NCBI RefSeq assembly: GCF_017353515.1
Contig: NZ_JAFMPY010000034.1
Location: forward strand, 1 to 41,998
Direction: 5' to 3'
Source: Jiella sonneratiae
Lineage (GTDB): Bacteria > Pseudomonadota > Alphaproteobacteria > Rhizobiales > Rhizobiaceae
Length of the DNA stretch: 41,998 bases
Positions 7,572-14,953 of this stretch are shown piece after piece. The translations under genes and the position numbers were made by a program. The notes under the pieces are model-generated. The model was given only the letters and a program-made list of their open reading frames with translations. It was not told the origin of the DNA and made no database searches. Numbering within the stretch: the stretch's first letter is position 1; each line of letters begins with the position of its first letter.

Positions 7572-7600
7572 CTTGACTGAAAAGTTGATATCAACATAAA
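7572..7600 (+). promoter_or_regulatory. Promoter of the marR gene, possibly giving a leaderless mRNA
   Basis: CTTGAC (7572-7577), 17 bp, then CATAAA (7595-7600). Transcription starting about 7 nt downstream would begin at or next to the ATG at 7607. No Shine-Dalgarno sequence is present before that ATG. The operator palindrome fills the spacer. Confidence 0.5.
7584..7595. promoter_or_regulatory. Putative MarR operator
   Basis: GTTGATATCAAC is a perfect 12-bp palindrome in the 56-bp space between divergent GST and marR genes. It overlaps the spacer of the predicted marR promoter. MarR-family sites commonly have a TTGATATCAA-like form, so autorepression plus control of the GST cluster is likely. 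Confidence 0.6.
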
Positions 7601-7606
7601 TACGGC

Positions 7607-8077
7607 ATGTCAAACGGATTCGATTCGCGTCGGGGCGGCGGCGACGTCCCCTTCGCCACGACCCTTCATGTCCGCGATCGCTGCCTGTGCCTCCACGCCC
7701 AGCGCGCGGCGCGGGCGATCGCGCGCAGGTTCGACGAGGTTTTCCGGCCGCTCGACCTGAAGAGCGGGCAGTTCTCCCTGCTCATGGCGCTGAACCGGCC
7801 GGAGCCGCCGACGCTCGGCCCGGTGGCGGACCTCCTCGGCATGGACCGGACGACGCTGACCGCGAACCTCAAGCCGCTAGAGCGGCGCGGGCTGATCGAG
7901 GTGCGGCGCGACGCGGCGGACAGGCGCTCGCGCCGGCTCGTCCTCACCGGCGCCGGGCGGGCGCTCCTCGCCGAGGCCGTGCCGCTGTGGGAGCGGACCC
8001 AGGCCGAGCTCGAAGGCGCCCTGCGGCCGTTCGACGATCCGGACCGGCTGCGCGCCGGCCTCGACGCCCTGCGCTAG
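7607..8077 (+). CDS. MarR family transcriptional regulator
   Basis: The protein is 156 aa. It carries the MarR winged helix: QFSLLMALNRPEPPTLGPVA (helix region), LLGMDRTTLTANLKPLERRG (recognition helix, residues about 85-105) and EVRRDAADRRSRRLVLTGAG (wing). The N-terminal RDRCLCLHAQRAARAIARRF carries two cysteines that could sense electrophiles or oxidants; this is a guess. The start MSNGFDSRR has no Shine-Dalgarno and coincides with the predicted transcript start. The GST/VOC cluster lies divergently, so it is the probable local repressor. The stop codon overlaps the first two bases of a palindromic repeat. Confidence 0.9.
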   Translation: MSNGFDSRRGGGDVPFATTLHVRDRCLCLHAQRAARAIARRFDEVFRPLDLKSGQFSLLMALNRPEPPTLGPVADLLGMDRTTLTANLKPLERRGLIEVRRDAADRRSRRLVLTGAGRALLAEAVPLWERTQAELEGALRPFDDPDRLRAGLDALR

Positions 8078-8147
8078 TGGTCCGATTCCGACATTTGGCA
8101 CCGTCTCGTGGAGACCGCGCAGCAGATGTCGGAATCCAAAGACCACT
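8076..8147. repeat. Palindromic repeat element 1
   Basis: Left arm 8076-8097 and right arm 8123-8147 pair as AGTGGTC/GACCACT plus ATTCCGACAT/ATGTCGGAAT, with a small internal loop. An inner stem GTCTC/GAGAC (8103-8107, 8111-8115) sits in the loop. The element begins within the marR stop codon. It shares outer GTGG and inner GACATTTG words with element 2. Confidence 0.75.
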
Positions 8148-8381
8148 CGCCAACTTTATGATCCTGGTGGATTTTTCGAATTTGACATTTGATCCGATGC
8201 CTCACCCGGTCGGGGCTCAAATGTCAAATTCAATCCACTGGCCTTTCGCCGCCCCTTCCTCGCTCAGCGTGCCGGGGCATCCGCGTCCCATCCGGCGGAA
8301 GCTTCCTTGCGTCGTCCGGCGTTTTGCCACATTGCCATGATGCCAGAGGGGCCGACGAGGCGAGAGCGAAAGGGGGTGTCG
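8078..8381. other. Intergenic region holding two palindromic elements
   Basis: These 304 bp between marR and mltG contain the two palindromes and no credible gene. The mltG promoter must lie within or after them. No confident -35/-10 pair was found. Confidence 0.6.
8167..8238. repeat. Palindromic repeat element 2
   Basis: GTGGAT (8167-8172) pairs with ATCCAC (8233-8238), and AATTTGACATTTGA (8179-8192) pairs perfectly with TCAAATGTCAAATT (8217-8230). A CCCG/CGGG stem closes the loop. The layout is the same as element 1: outer GTGG arm, asymmetric bulge, inner arm with GACATTTG, and a small GC hairpin in the loop. It is 20 bp from element 1. Confidence 0.75.
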
Positions 8382-9524
8382 GTGAACGACCACTACGCAG
8401 AGGGTGGCCAGGGCAGCCGCGGCTATCGCGGCCGGCAGTTCAAGCCGTCGCCGGCGCCCGAACCGCCGAAGCGTTCGCGCCATTCCCGCAACCAGCTCGT
8501 CATCTTCCTGAACCTGTGCCTGTCGGCGGCGCTGTTCGTGCTGCTCGCGGCGGGCGCGCTGCTCTACTGGGGCAAGAGCGAGTTCGACCGGCCGGGTCCG
8601 CTCACCAAGGAGGCGACCTATGTCGTGCCGCGCTCCACGGGCGTCTCGGCCATCGCCTCCGGGCTCGAGACCGACGGCATCATCTCCGACGCCGACGTCT
8701 TCGAATACGGCGTGCGCCTTTCCGGTACGGGCGGCCAGCTGAAGGCCGGCGAATACGCCTTCGCCCCCGGCGCTTCGATGCGCGACGTGATGGAGAAGCT
8801 GAAGAGCGGCGAATCGATCATGCATGCGGTGACGATCCCCGAGGGCTGGACCGTCAACCGCGCCTATGAGCGGATCGAAAATTCCGACTTCCTGACCGGC
8901 GAGATGCCCGGCGAGGTGCCGGAGGGCACGCTGAAGCCGGACACCTATCTCGTCCAGCGCGGCACGCCCCGCAAGGAAGTGGTGCGGCGGATGAAGACCG
9001 CCCAGGACCAGCTGGTGAAGGAGATCTGGGACAAGCGCGATCCCGACCTGCCGATCAAGGACATCGGCCAGTTCATCACCCTCGCCTCGATCGTCGAGCG
9101 CGAGACCGGCGTCGACGGCGAGCGGCCGCACGTCGCCTCGGTCTTCGTCAACCGCCTGAAGAAGGGCATGCGGCTCGATTCCGACCCGACCTTCCTCTAC
9201 GGCGTCTATGGCGGGGCGGGAAAGCCGTCCGGCCAGCCGGTCACCCAGTCGGACAAGGACAGCGACACCCCCTACAACACCTACAAGGTCAAGGGACTGC
9301 CGCCCGGCCCGATCGCCAATCCCGGCAAGGCGGCGCTCGAGGCCGTCGCCCATCCGATGCAGACCGACGATCTCTATTTCGTCGCCGACGGGACCGGCGG
9401 CCACGTCTTCGCCGCGTCCCTGAAGGAGCACAACGCCAACGTCGCGAAGTACCGCGCGCTCGAACGCCAGCCTGCCGCCGGCCAGGACGCCGACAAGGAC
9501 GCAGGCACCGCCGACGGCGGCTGA
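8382..9524 (+). CDS. mltG: Endolytic murein transglycosylase MltG
   Basis: The protein is 380 aa from the GTG at 8382, chosen for AGGGGG 5-6 nt upstream. GTG 8376 and ATG 8337 are alternatives in frame. It cleaves nascent glycan strands and helps end peptidoglycan polymerisation. The N-terminus is cytoplasmic and basic, followed by one membrane segment (LVIFLNLCLSAALFVLLAAG, residues about 42-65). A LysM-like part and the YceG catalytic domain come next; TLASIVERETG carries the catalytic Glu, and RLDSDPTFLYG and YNTYKVKGLPPGPIANPG are family signatures. A disordered Asp/Ala tail ends the chain. In relatives it precedes yicC-gmk; here an antisense gene intervenes. fabF, often upstream, is absent. 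Confidence 0.93.
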   Translation: MNDHYAEGGQGSRGYRGRQFKPSPAPEPPKRSRHSRNQLVIFLNLCLSAALFVLLAAGALLYWGKSEFDRPGPLTKEATYVVPRSTGVSAIASGLETDGIISDADVFEYGVRLSGTGGQLKAGEYAFAPGASMRDVMEKLKSGESIMHAVTIPEGWTVNRAYERIENSDFLTGEMPGEVPEGTLKPDTYLVQRGTPRKEVVRRMKTAQDQLVKEIWDKRDPDLPIKDIGQFITLASIVERETGVDGERPHVASVFVNRLKKGMRLDSDPTFLYGVYGGAGKPSGQPVTQSDKDSDTPYNTYKVKGLPPGPIANPGKAALEAVAHPMQTDDLYFVADGTGGHVFAASLKEHNANVAKYRALERQPAAGQDADKDAGTADGG

Positions 9525-9551
9525 GAGGAATGCTGGAGTGGAGCCGCCTCC

Positions 9552-10553
9552 CTACCGCAGGTTCCGCATCAGCGTGTCCGGCGGCAGGAAATAGAGGATG
9601 TTGGCGAAGATCAGGCGTTTGACGCCGGTGAATTCGTCGTTGGTCTCGATTTCCACCAGCGCGCCGTTGGCGATCGTCGCGGCGTGGCGGATGCGGCAGC
9701 CGAGTTCGGCAAAGCCGACCAGTGCGACCGTCGATTCCAGCGGCGCCTCGGCGTTGCCCGAAACCGGCCGCGTCTCGACCGAGGAGACTTCGTCGGTGAG
9801 AAGCGCGGCGTCCCCGTCCCGCGTCCACACCAGGGCGTTGCGGCAGGCCTGGACCAGCTCGTTGCGGCCGATCCTGACCGTCATGGTCAGGCCGAGCGGA
9901 TCGACGTGCCAGCGGCCGAACTGATCGACGGTCTCGACCATGAACAGGCGGGACGGGTCGGTGGTCAGCATCCGGACGACGAGGCTGTCGCGCATCATCG
10001 GCTCGGCGCCGAGCCCCGGCGTGCGGCGCACCGCCTCGACGATCATGCCCGCCACCTGGCTCGACTGCGCGAAGGCCGCGCGCACGAGGTCCGGCACCGC
10101 CTCGGAGGGGTAGGGGCCGGGAGGCAGCACCGGCGAGACGGCATGGAAGCCGAGCCTGCCACGGATGTGGAGCTTGCGCCGGAAGCCGGCGAATTCCTCG
10201 CCGTGGACGTTGCCGAACATGAAGATGACGGCGCAGGCGGAGAGGCAACTGGCGCCTTCCTCGACGACCGTGCCGTAGCTCTGCTCGAAGAGATAGGTGC
10301 CGATGTCGAGGGCGGCGCCGAAATTGCCGCCCGGACTGTCGAGGCAGATCTGGCGATCCTTATTGTCGTCGGTATCGTCCGTGTCGAGGGCATCGAGCGG
10401 CGTCAGCCGGCTCCGGATCGCCGCGACGTCGTCCCGCTCGATCCTGCCGGTGAGACGGAAGAGGCAGACGCTGTTCGCCGCGTCCGTCGTCAGCGTCGCA
10501 GCGCGCGACCCGCCGCCGCCGCCGCAAACGATGGCGGCAAGAAAGGCGAGCAT
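9552..10553 (-). CDS. Periplasmic ClpP/crotonase-fold-like protein (COG3904-like)
   Basis: The protein is 333 aa from the ATG at 10553, giving a short signal-like N-terminus MLAFLAAIVCGGGGGSRAA. A TTG nine codons upstream would give a better signal peptide with Arg residues. The frame stays open to 10787, but that part looks non-coding. Residues about 30-150 resemble the predicted periplasmic ClpP-like group: a strand region ending ICLDSPGGNFGAALDIGTYL, then GASCLSACAVIFMFG, where a Ser sits in the position of a nucleophile elbow, then LGFHAVSP. The rest is unassigned. Protease activity is not proven; a Ser-His-Asp triad cannot be confirmed by eye. It is convergent with mltG (27 bp) and divergent from yicC. 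Confidence 0.75.
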   Translation of the reverse strand: MLAFLAAIVCGGGGGSRAATLTTDAANSVCLFRLTGRIERDDVAAIRSRLTPLDALDTDDTDDNKDRQICLDSPGGNFGAALDIGTYLFEQSYGTVVEEGASCLSACAVIFMFGNVHGEEFAGFRRKLHIRGRLGFHAVSPVLPPGPYPSEAVPDLVRAAFAQSSQVAGMIVEAVRRTPGLGAEPMMRDSLVVRMLTTDPSRLFMVETVDQFGRWHVDPLGLTMTVRIGRNELVQACRNALVWTRDGDAALLTDEVSSVETRPVSGNAEAPLESTVALVGFAELGCRIRHAATIANGALVEIETNDEFTGVKRLIFANILYFLPPDTLMRNLR

Positions 10554-10644
10554 CCAGGCTCGAAAAGACCATGCAGGCAACCGCGTCGCCGAACGACCCG
10601 CCGGAACCGCAGCCCATCGACGATAGCACGCCGCCGTGCCGGCT

Positions 10645-10722
10645 GCATCTCCGCCGACCGCATCTCTGCCGGCCACATCGATCGCGCTGGCGGTATCTGT
10701 CTTCCGATCGATCGCGCTGGCG
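10645..10722. repeat. Short direct repeats upstream of yicC
   Basis: Two adjacent 15-bp near-copies (GCATCTCCGCCGACC, GCATCTCTGCCGGCC; 10645-10674) are followed by two exact 16-bp copies of ATCGATCGCGCTGGCG (10677-10692 and 10707-10722) spaced 30 bp apart. They lie in the divergent intergenic space between the ClpP-like gene and yicC. Confidence 0.6.
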
Positions 10723-10798
10723 CAGCGTCCCGGCACTGGCCACGTTCCACCGACCTGTGGTACCGGCGGCCGGGCACGCGACAGCATCGGATGACGAC

Positions 10799-11686
10799 AT
10801 GGCGGTGAGGAGCATGACGGGCTTTGCCCGCACCGAGGTCGAATCGGCTGCCGGATCCTTCGTCTGGGAACTGCGCGCGGTCAACGGCAAGGGGCTCGAC
10901 GTCCGCTTCCGCCTGCCGCAGGGCATGGAGCATCTGGAGCCGGAGCTGCGGCGCGTCCTCGCGGCGACGATCTCCCGCGGCAATCTGCAGGCCAGCCTGC
11001 AGTGGCGGCGTGAGACCGGCGGCCCGTCCCTCGTGGTCAACGAGGCGATGCTGCAGAACGTCCTCGCCATGTCCGGCAAGCTGGTCGCCGAAGGCCATGC
11101 CGCGCCGCCGACGGCCGACGGCCTGTTGTCGATCAAGGGGCTGATCGACATTGCGGAGGAGGCGCCGGGCGACGGGGCGGCGGAAGCCCGCGATGCCGCG
11201 GTGCTCGCCGGCTTCAAGGATGCGCTGGCGCGGCTCGAGGACGTGCGGCGCGAGGAGGGCGCGGCGCTCGCCGGCGTCCTCTCCGGCCGCCTCGCCGAGA
11301 TCTCCGGGCTCGTCGAACGCGCCGAGGCCGACCCGGCCCGCTCCGTCGAGGCGATCCGCCGGCGGCTTTCGGAGCAGGTTTCGACCCTCATGGCGGCGAG
11401 CGAGGATCTCGACCCCGCCCGGCTGCACCAGGAGGCGGCGATCCTCGCCGCGAAGGCCGACATCCGCGAGGAGATCGACCGGCTCGCCGCGCATCTTTCC
11501 GCCGCGTCCGCGCTGCTTGCGGCGGGCGGCGTCATCGGCCGGCGTCTCGATTTTCTTTCGCAGGAATTTCACCGCGAATCGAATACGATCTGCTCGAAGT
11601 CGAATGCGGCCTCGCTGACGGCGATCGGGCTGGAGCTCAAGGTCGTCGTCGACCAGTTCCGCGAGCAGGTGCAGAACATCGAATGA
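10799..11686 (+). CDS. yicC: YicC family endoribonuclease
   Basis: The protein is 295 aa (E. coli YicC is 287). The N-terminus [15 protein letters not shown] is the family hallmark and fixes the start, although no clear Shine-Dalgarno is seen; ATG 10814 inside SMTGFA is the alternative. The YicC_N domain spans about 5-160 and includes [20 protein letters not shown]. The C-terminal DUF1732 domain covers the last 85 residues ([40 protein letters not shown]). E. coli YicC is an RNase involved in RNA turnover. The stop overlaps the gmk start by 4 bp (ATGA), a conserved pairing. Confidence 0.93.
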   Translation: MAVRSMTGFARTEVESAAGSFVWELRAVNGKGLDVRFRLPQGMEHLEPELRRVLAATISRGNLQASLQWRRETGGPSLVVNEAMLQNVLAMSGKLVAEGHAAPPTADGLLSIKGLIDIAEEAPGDGAAEARDAAVLAGFKDALARLEDVRREEGAALAGVLSGRLAEISGLVERAEADPARSVEAIRRRLSEQVSTLMAASEDLDPARLHQEAAILAAKADIREEIDRLAAHLSAASALLAAGGVIGRRLDFLSQEFHRESNTICSKSNAASLTAIGLELKVVVDQFREQVQNIE

Positions 11687-12348
11687 CCCAACCGACCGAC
11701 CTCGGCTCGACCCCTGAGATCGCCCGCCGCGGGCTCATGCTCGTTTTGTCCTCGCCATCCGGGGCGGGCAAGTCGACGATCGCCCGCAACCTGCTCGAAT
11801 TCGATCCGAGCTTCTCGCTCTCGGTCTCGGTGACCACCCGCAAGCGCCGCACCAGCGAGATCGACGGAGTGCACTACCGCTTCGTCGACAAGGCGGAATT
11901 CGACCTGATGCGGGCCGGCGAGGGCCTCCTCGAATGGGCCGAGGTGCACGGCAACTTCTACGGCACCCCGAAGGCCCCGGCCGAAAAGGCGATGCGCGAG
12001 GGCCGCGACATGCTCTTCGACATCGACTATCAGGGCGCCCTGCAGCTGCAGGAAAAGGCCGGGGACGACGTCGTGTCGATCTTCATCCTGCCGCCCTCGA
12101 TGCAGGAGCTGAAGACGCGCCTGCTGAGGCGGGCCGAAGATTCGGCCGAGACCATCGCCATCCGCCTGACCAACGCCAAGGTCGAGATCGAGCGCTGGCG
12201 CGACTACGACTATGTCGTCGTCAACGACGACCTCGACCGGGCCTTCCAGGCGGTGCGTGCGATCATCGCCGCCGAGCGCCTCAGGCGCGAGCGGCGGCCA
12301 GGGCTCGAAGCCTTCACCGCGGCGCTCCTGGCGCAAGAGGTGGAGTGA
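11683..12348 (+). CDS. gmk: Guanylate kinase
   Basis: The protein is 221 aa and converts GMP plus ATP to GDP plus ADP in purine nucleotide supply. The P-loop [10 protein letters not shown] is at about residues 23-32. The GMP-binding segment [20 protein letters not shown] is at about 49-68, and [14 protein letters not shown] at about 92-105. The lid and final strand regions ([25 protein letters not shown]) are complete. The start overlaps the yicC stop by 4 bp, so the two genes are translationally coupled. A hairpin GGTTGGGC/GCCCAACC (12362-12382) follows 14 nt after the stop but has no T-run. Confidence 0.96.
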   Translation: MTQPTDLGSTPEIARRGLMLVLSSPSGAGKSTIARNLLEFDPSFSLSVSVTTRKRRTSEIDGVHYRFVDKAEFDLMRAGEGLLEWAEVHGNFYGTPKAPAEKAMREGRDMLFDIDYQGALQLQEKAGDDVVSIFILPPSMQELKTRLLRRAEDSAETIAIRLTNAKVEIERWRDYDYVVVNDDLDRAFQAVRAIIAAERLRRERRPGLEAFTAALLAQEVE

Positions 12349-12524
12349 GGCGGGGCGGCCCGGTTGGGCCGGCTGCCCAACCCGATCCGCCGAGGCGCGT
12401 CAGGTGCTCGACGCGATCGACGTCTCGATCCCGGCGGGGCTCCGCGACCGGGCGCTGACAAGCCGTCCATGACGTATCACGGCGAGTATGAAAAAGTATG
12501 CGAGCACCTGTCGGGAGTTCGCAG

Positions 12525-12800
12525 ATGTCCTCGATCGAACGCATGACCATCACCGTGCCGGCCGAAATGGCCGCGGCCTTGAAAGCGGCTGTGGCCGAGG
12601 GGGAATATGCCTCGACCAGCGAAGTGGTGCGCGAAGCCCTACGCGCCTGGACCCGAGCCCGCGACTGCGAGTGCCGTGAGCTCATGGCGCTGAGGGACGC
12701 AATCCGCGCCGGTGACGAGAGTGGCGCAAGCATCCCCGCCGACGAAGTCTATGCCGAGCTGCGCGCCGCCATCTCGGCTCGGCGCACCGGCGCCGCGTGA
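12525..12800 (+). CDS. ParD-type antitoxin (ribbon-helix-helix)
   Basis: The protein is 91 aa. The ATG at 12525 has GGGAG 7 nt upstream. The N-terminus MSSIERMTITVPAEMAAALK is the beta-strand and first helix of a ParD/CC2985-type RHH repressor, and EYASTSEVVREALRAWT is the second helix. The C-terminus with SIPADEVYAELRAAI is the toxin-neutralising tail. Length is normal. It should autoregulate the pair by binding its own promoter. The stop overlaps the GTG start of the ParE remnant (GTGA), the usual ParDE coupling. It lies between gmk and convergent rsmA. Confidence 0.88.
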   Translation: MSSIERMTITVPAEMAAALKAAVAEGEYASTSEVVREALRAWTRARDCECRELMALRDAIRAGDESGASIPADEVYAELRAAISARRTGAA

Positions 12801-13123
12801 AACGGCTCGCATATTCTCCTGAGGCCCTGGCGGATCTTCGCGACATCGCGCTCTATATCGCAGAGGACAATCCCGACCGGGCGATGAGCTTCGTCGCAGA
12901 ACTGGAACGAAAGGCGGCCCTCGCCGCCATGCGACTGACCGAGGGGTCGGCCGCGTCGATCGCCGGGAAGCGAGGGCCGTCGGCGACGCTTCGATCTCCC
13001 CCCTTGTGGGGGAGATGGGTGGCAACCCAGAGGGGGGTCCTCACACCGCATTCGCCAGCCGCACGAACTCCTCGATGCTCAGCGTCTCCGCCCGCCGCTG
13101 CGGGGCGATGCCGACGCGGGTGA
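12797..13123 (+). pseudogene. ParE-type toxin, 3' truncated
   Basis: It starts at GTG overlapping the parD stop. The first 45 or so residues match RelE/ParE toxins: MKRLAYSPEALADLRDIALY, then IAEDNPDRAMSFVAELERKA. After about residue 48 the typical second half (an Arg-containing GRYLIFY-like strand and a final V-R-hydrophobic-H strand) is missing. The frame instead runs through a short palindromic repeat (12994-13040) and into sequence antisense to rsmA, ending at 13123. The toxin is therefore very likely inactive. The break coincides with the region just before the repeat, so a deletion or insertion event there is the simple explanation. Confidence 0.75.
12994..13028. repeat. Short palindromic repeat of a type common in rhizobial genomes
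   Basis: ATCTCCCCC (12994-13002) and GGGGGAGAT (13008-13016) form a 9-bp hairpin with a CTTGT loop. GGGT/ACCC with a GGCA loop follows (13017-13028), then AGAGGGGGGT. CTCCCCCTTGTGGGGGAGA-type palindromes are a frequent intergenic repeat in Hyphomicrobiales. It lies between the parE remnant and the rsmA stop and may act as a transcription stop for both directions. Confidence 0.65.
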
Positions 13124-13868
13124 GCAGTTGTTCGCCGCCGAGGCTCTTCAGGCTCTGGCGCAGCATCTTGCGGCGCTGGCCGAAGGCCGCTGCGGTGACG
13201 CGTTCGAGGGCGGCAAGCGGCGCCGGCTGCGGCGCAGGGTTCGGAAAGAGCTGGACGATCGCCGAGGTCACCTTGGGCGGCGGGGTGAAGGCCGCCGGCG
13301 AGACCTCGAACAGGATCCGCGCCCGCGTCCGCCAGCCGGCCAGAACGCCGAGCCGGCCGTAATGGCCGGAGCCAGGGGCGGCGACGATCCGCTCGGCCAC
13401 CTCCTTCTGGAACATCAGGGTGAGGCTTTCCCAGGCCGGCGGCCAGACGGGCGGCGCCAGCCACGACAGAAGCAGCTGCGTTCCGACATTGTAGGGAAGA
13501 TTGGCGACGATCTTGACGGGCCCGCCGCCCGCCAGCGCCGCGAGGTCGACGGTCAGCGCATCGGCGGCGACGATCTCCAGCCGGCCGGGATAGTGTCCCG
13601 CAATCTCCTCCAGCGCGGCGATGCAGCGCGGATCCTTCTCGATCGCAACGACCCGCTCGGCGCCTTCCGCCAGCAGCGCCCGGGTGAGGCCGCCCGGACC
13701 CGGGCCGACCTCGATCACCGTCGCCCGGTCGAGCGGCAGCGCCTGGCGGGCGATCCTGCCGGTGAGGTTGAGGTCGAGGAGGAAGTTCTGGCCGAGGCTC
13801 TTTTTCGGCTCGAGGCCGTGAGCGGCGATCACCGCGCGCAGCGGCGGCAATCCGTCGGGCGAAGCCAT
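13041..13868 (-). CDS. rsmA: 16S rRNA (adenine1518-N6/adenine1519-N6)-dimethyltransferase
   Basis: The protein is 275 aa (KsgA). It dimethylates two adjacent adenines in helix 45 of 16S rRNA during 30S maturation, using S-adenosylmethionine. It shows [13 protein letters not shown] near the N-terminus, SAM motif [15 protein letters not shown] (about 53-66), the acidic end of motif II in [14 protein letters not shown] for the adenine site, and the catalytic motif [11 protein letters not shown] (about 123-133). The C-terminal rRNA-binding helices include [11 protein letters not shown] and [13 protein letters not shown]. Its ATG overlaps the pdxA stop by 1 nt (TGATG), so it is coupled to pdxA. 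Confidence 0.96.
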   Translation of the reverse strand: MASPDGLPPLRAVIAAHGLEPKKSLGQNFLLDLNLTGRIARQALPLDRATVIEVGPGPGGLTRALLAEGAERVVAIEKDPRCIAALEEIAGHYPGRLEIVAADALTVDLAALAGGGPVKIVANLPYNVGTQLLLSWLAPPVWPPAWESLTLMFQKEVAERIVAAPGSGHYGRLGVLAGWRTRARILFEVSPAAFTPPPKVTSAIVQLFPNPAPQPAPLAALERVTAAAFGQRRKMLRQSLKSLGGEQLLTRVGIAPQRRAETLSIEEFVRLANAV

Positions 13869-14953
13869 CAGGCGCTCGCGGCCGCCGCCTCGGCCCTCGC
13901 CATGCGGGCCGCCAGCAGGATCGCGGCGCGAAAGCTGTCGGGCCGCGCCTTGCCGGAGCCGGCGATGTCGGCGGCCGTGCCGTGGTCGGGCGAGGTGCGG
14001 ATGATCGGCAGGCCGAGCGTCACGTTGACCGTCGCGTCGAAGGCCAGCGTCTTTGCCGGGATCAGCGCCTGGTCGTGATACATGCAGACGGCGACGTCGT
14101 AGCGCGCCCGCGCCGGGGGGTGGAACATGGTGTCGGCCGGAAGCGGGCCGACGACGTCGATCCCCTCGGCACGCAGCGCCTCCACCGCCGGCCTCACCAC
14201 CGTCTCGTCCTCGCGGCCGATCGCGCCCTTCTCGCCGGCATGCGGATTGAGCCCGGCGACGGCAAGGCGCGGCCGCGCCACCTTGAGCCGGCGGCGATAG
14301 TCGGCGGCGACGATCCGGCAGGTCGCAACGATCAGCGCGGTGGAAAGCATTTGCGGCACCGCGGAAATCGGAACGTGGATCGTCACCGGCACGCAGGAAA
14401 GCTCCGGCCCGGTGAGCAGCATCACCGGCATGAGCGGCGTTGCTGCGGCCTCTGCGCAGAGTTCGGCGAGATATTCGGTATGGCCTGGATGGCGAAAGCC
14501 GACGTCGTAGAGCGCCTTCTTGTCGATCGGCCCGGTGACGATCGCGCCGGCGCGCTTGGAAAGCGCGAAGGCCGTCGCCCGGTCGATCGCCTCGATCGTG
14601 CCGGCGCCGTTCTCCGCCTGCGGCGTCCCGGGCGCTTCGCTCTGGCGATGTGCCAGCGGCAGGACGGCGAGGGCGTTTGACGGCACGGCTGCCGCATCCT
14701 CGGGTGCGGCGATCGTCGTGAAGGAAAGCCGGTCGAGAAGGCCGAGCCGCTCGGCCCGGGCGAAGAGCATCGCCGGATCGGCGAGGACGAAGAGCGGCGG
14801 CAGCGGGGCGGCGCCCACATCGGTGCCGGCCGCGGCGCCTCTTGCGGTCTCCGCCGCCTTGAGCATCAGCACGATGTCCGGCCCGACGCCCGAGGGCTCG
14901 CCGAGCGTCACCGCCAGCGGCGCCGGCGCATTGCCGGGCAGGGGGTCGGTCAT
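13868..14953 (-). CDS. pdxA: 4-hydroxythreonine-4-phosphate dehydrogenase PdxA
   Basis: The protein is 361 aa, about 30 longer than E. coli PdxA. It oxidises 4-phosphohydroxy-L-threonine with NAD in the DXP-dependent pyridoxal phosphate pathway. Seen: [15 protein letters not shown] at the N-terminus, GPIDKKAL, the metal-ligand segment [12 protein letters not shown] (about 155-166), [31 protein letters not shown] and [14 protein letters not shown]. The start (ATG 14953) forms an ATGA overlap with the stop of the surA-like gene; the longer open frame upstream is antisense-like and rejected. The surA-pdxA-rsmA order is an old conserved linkage. Confidence 0.95.
   Translation of the reverse strand: MTDPLPGNAPAPLAVTLGEPSGVGPDIVLMLKAAETARGAAAGTDVGAAPLPPLFVLADPAMLFARAERLGLLDRLSFTTIAAPEDAAAVPSNALAVLPLAHRQSEAPGTPQAENGAGTIEAIDRATAFALSKRAGAIVTGPIDKKALYDVGFRHPGHTEYLAELCAEAAATPLMPVMLLTGPELSCVPVTIHVPISAVPQMLSTALIVATCRIVAADYRRRLKVARPRLAVAGLNPHAGEKGAIGREDETVVRPAVEALRAEGIDVVGPLPADTMFHPPARARYDVAVCMYHDQALIPAKTLAFDATVNVTLGLPIIRTSPDHGTAADIAGSGKARPDSFRAAILLAARMARAEAAAASA

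Noticed and set aside
10554-10798. N-terminal extension of YicC or of the ClpP-like protein
   Set aside because: Both frames are open, but the peptides are Arg/Pro-rich, repeat-derived and unlike the families; [10 protein letters not shown] and the signal-like MLAFLAAI are better starts.
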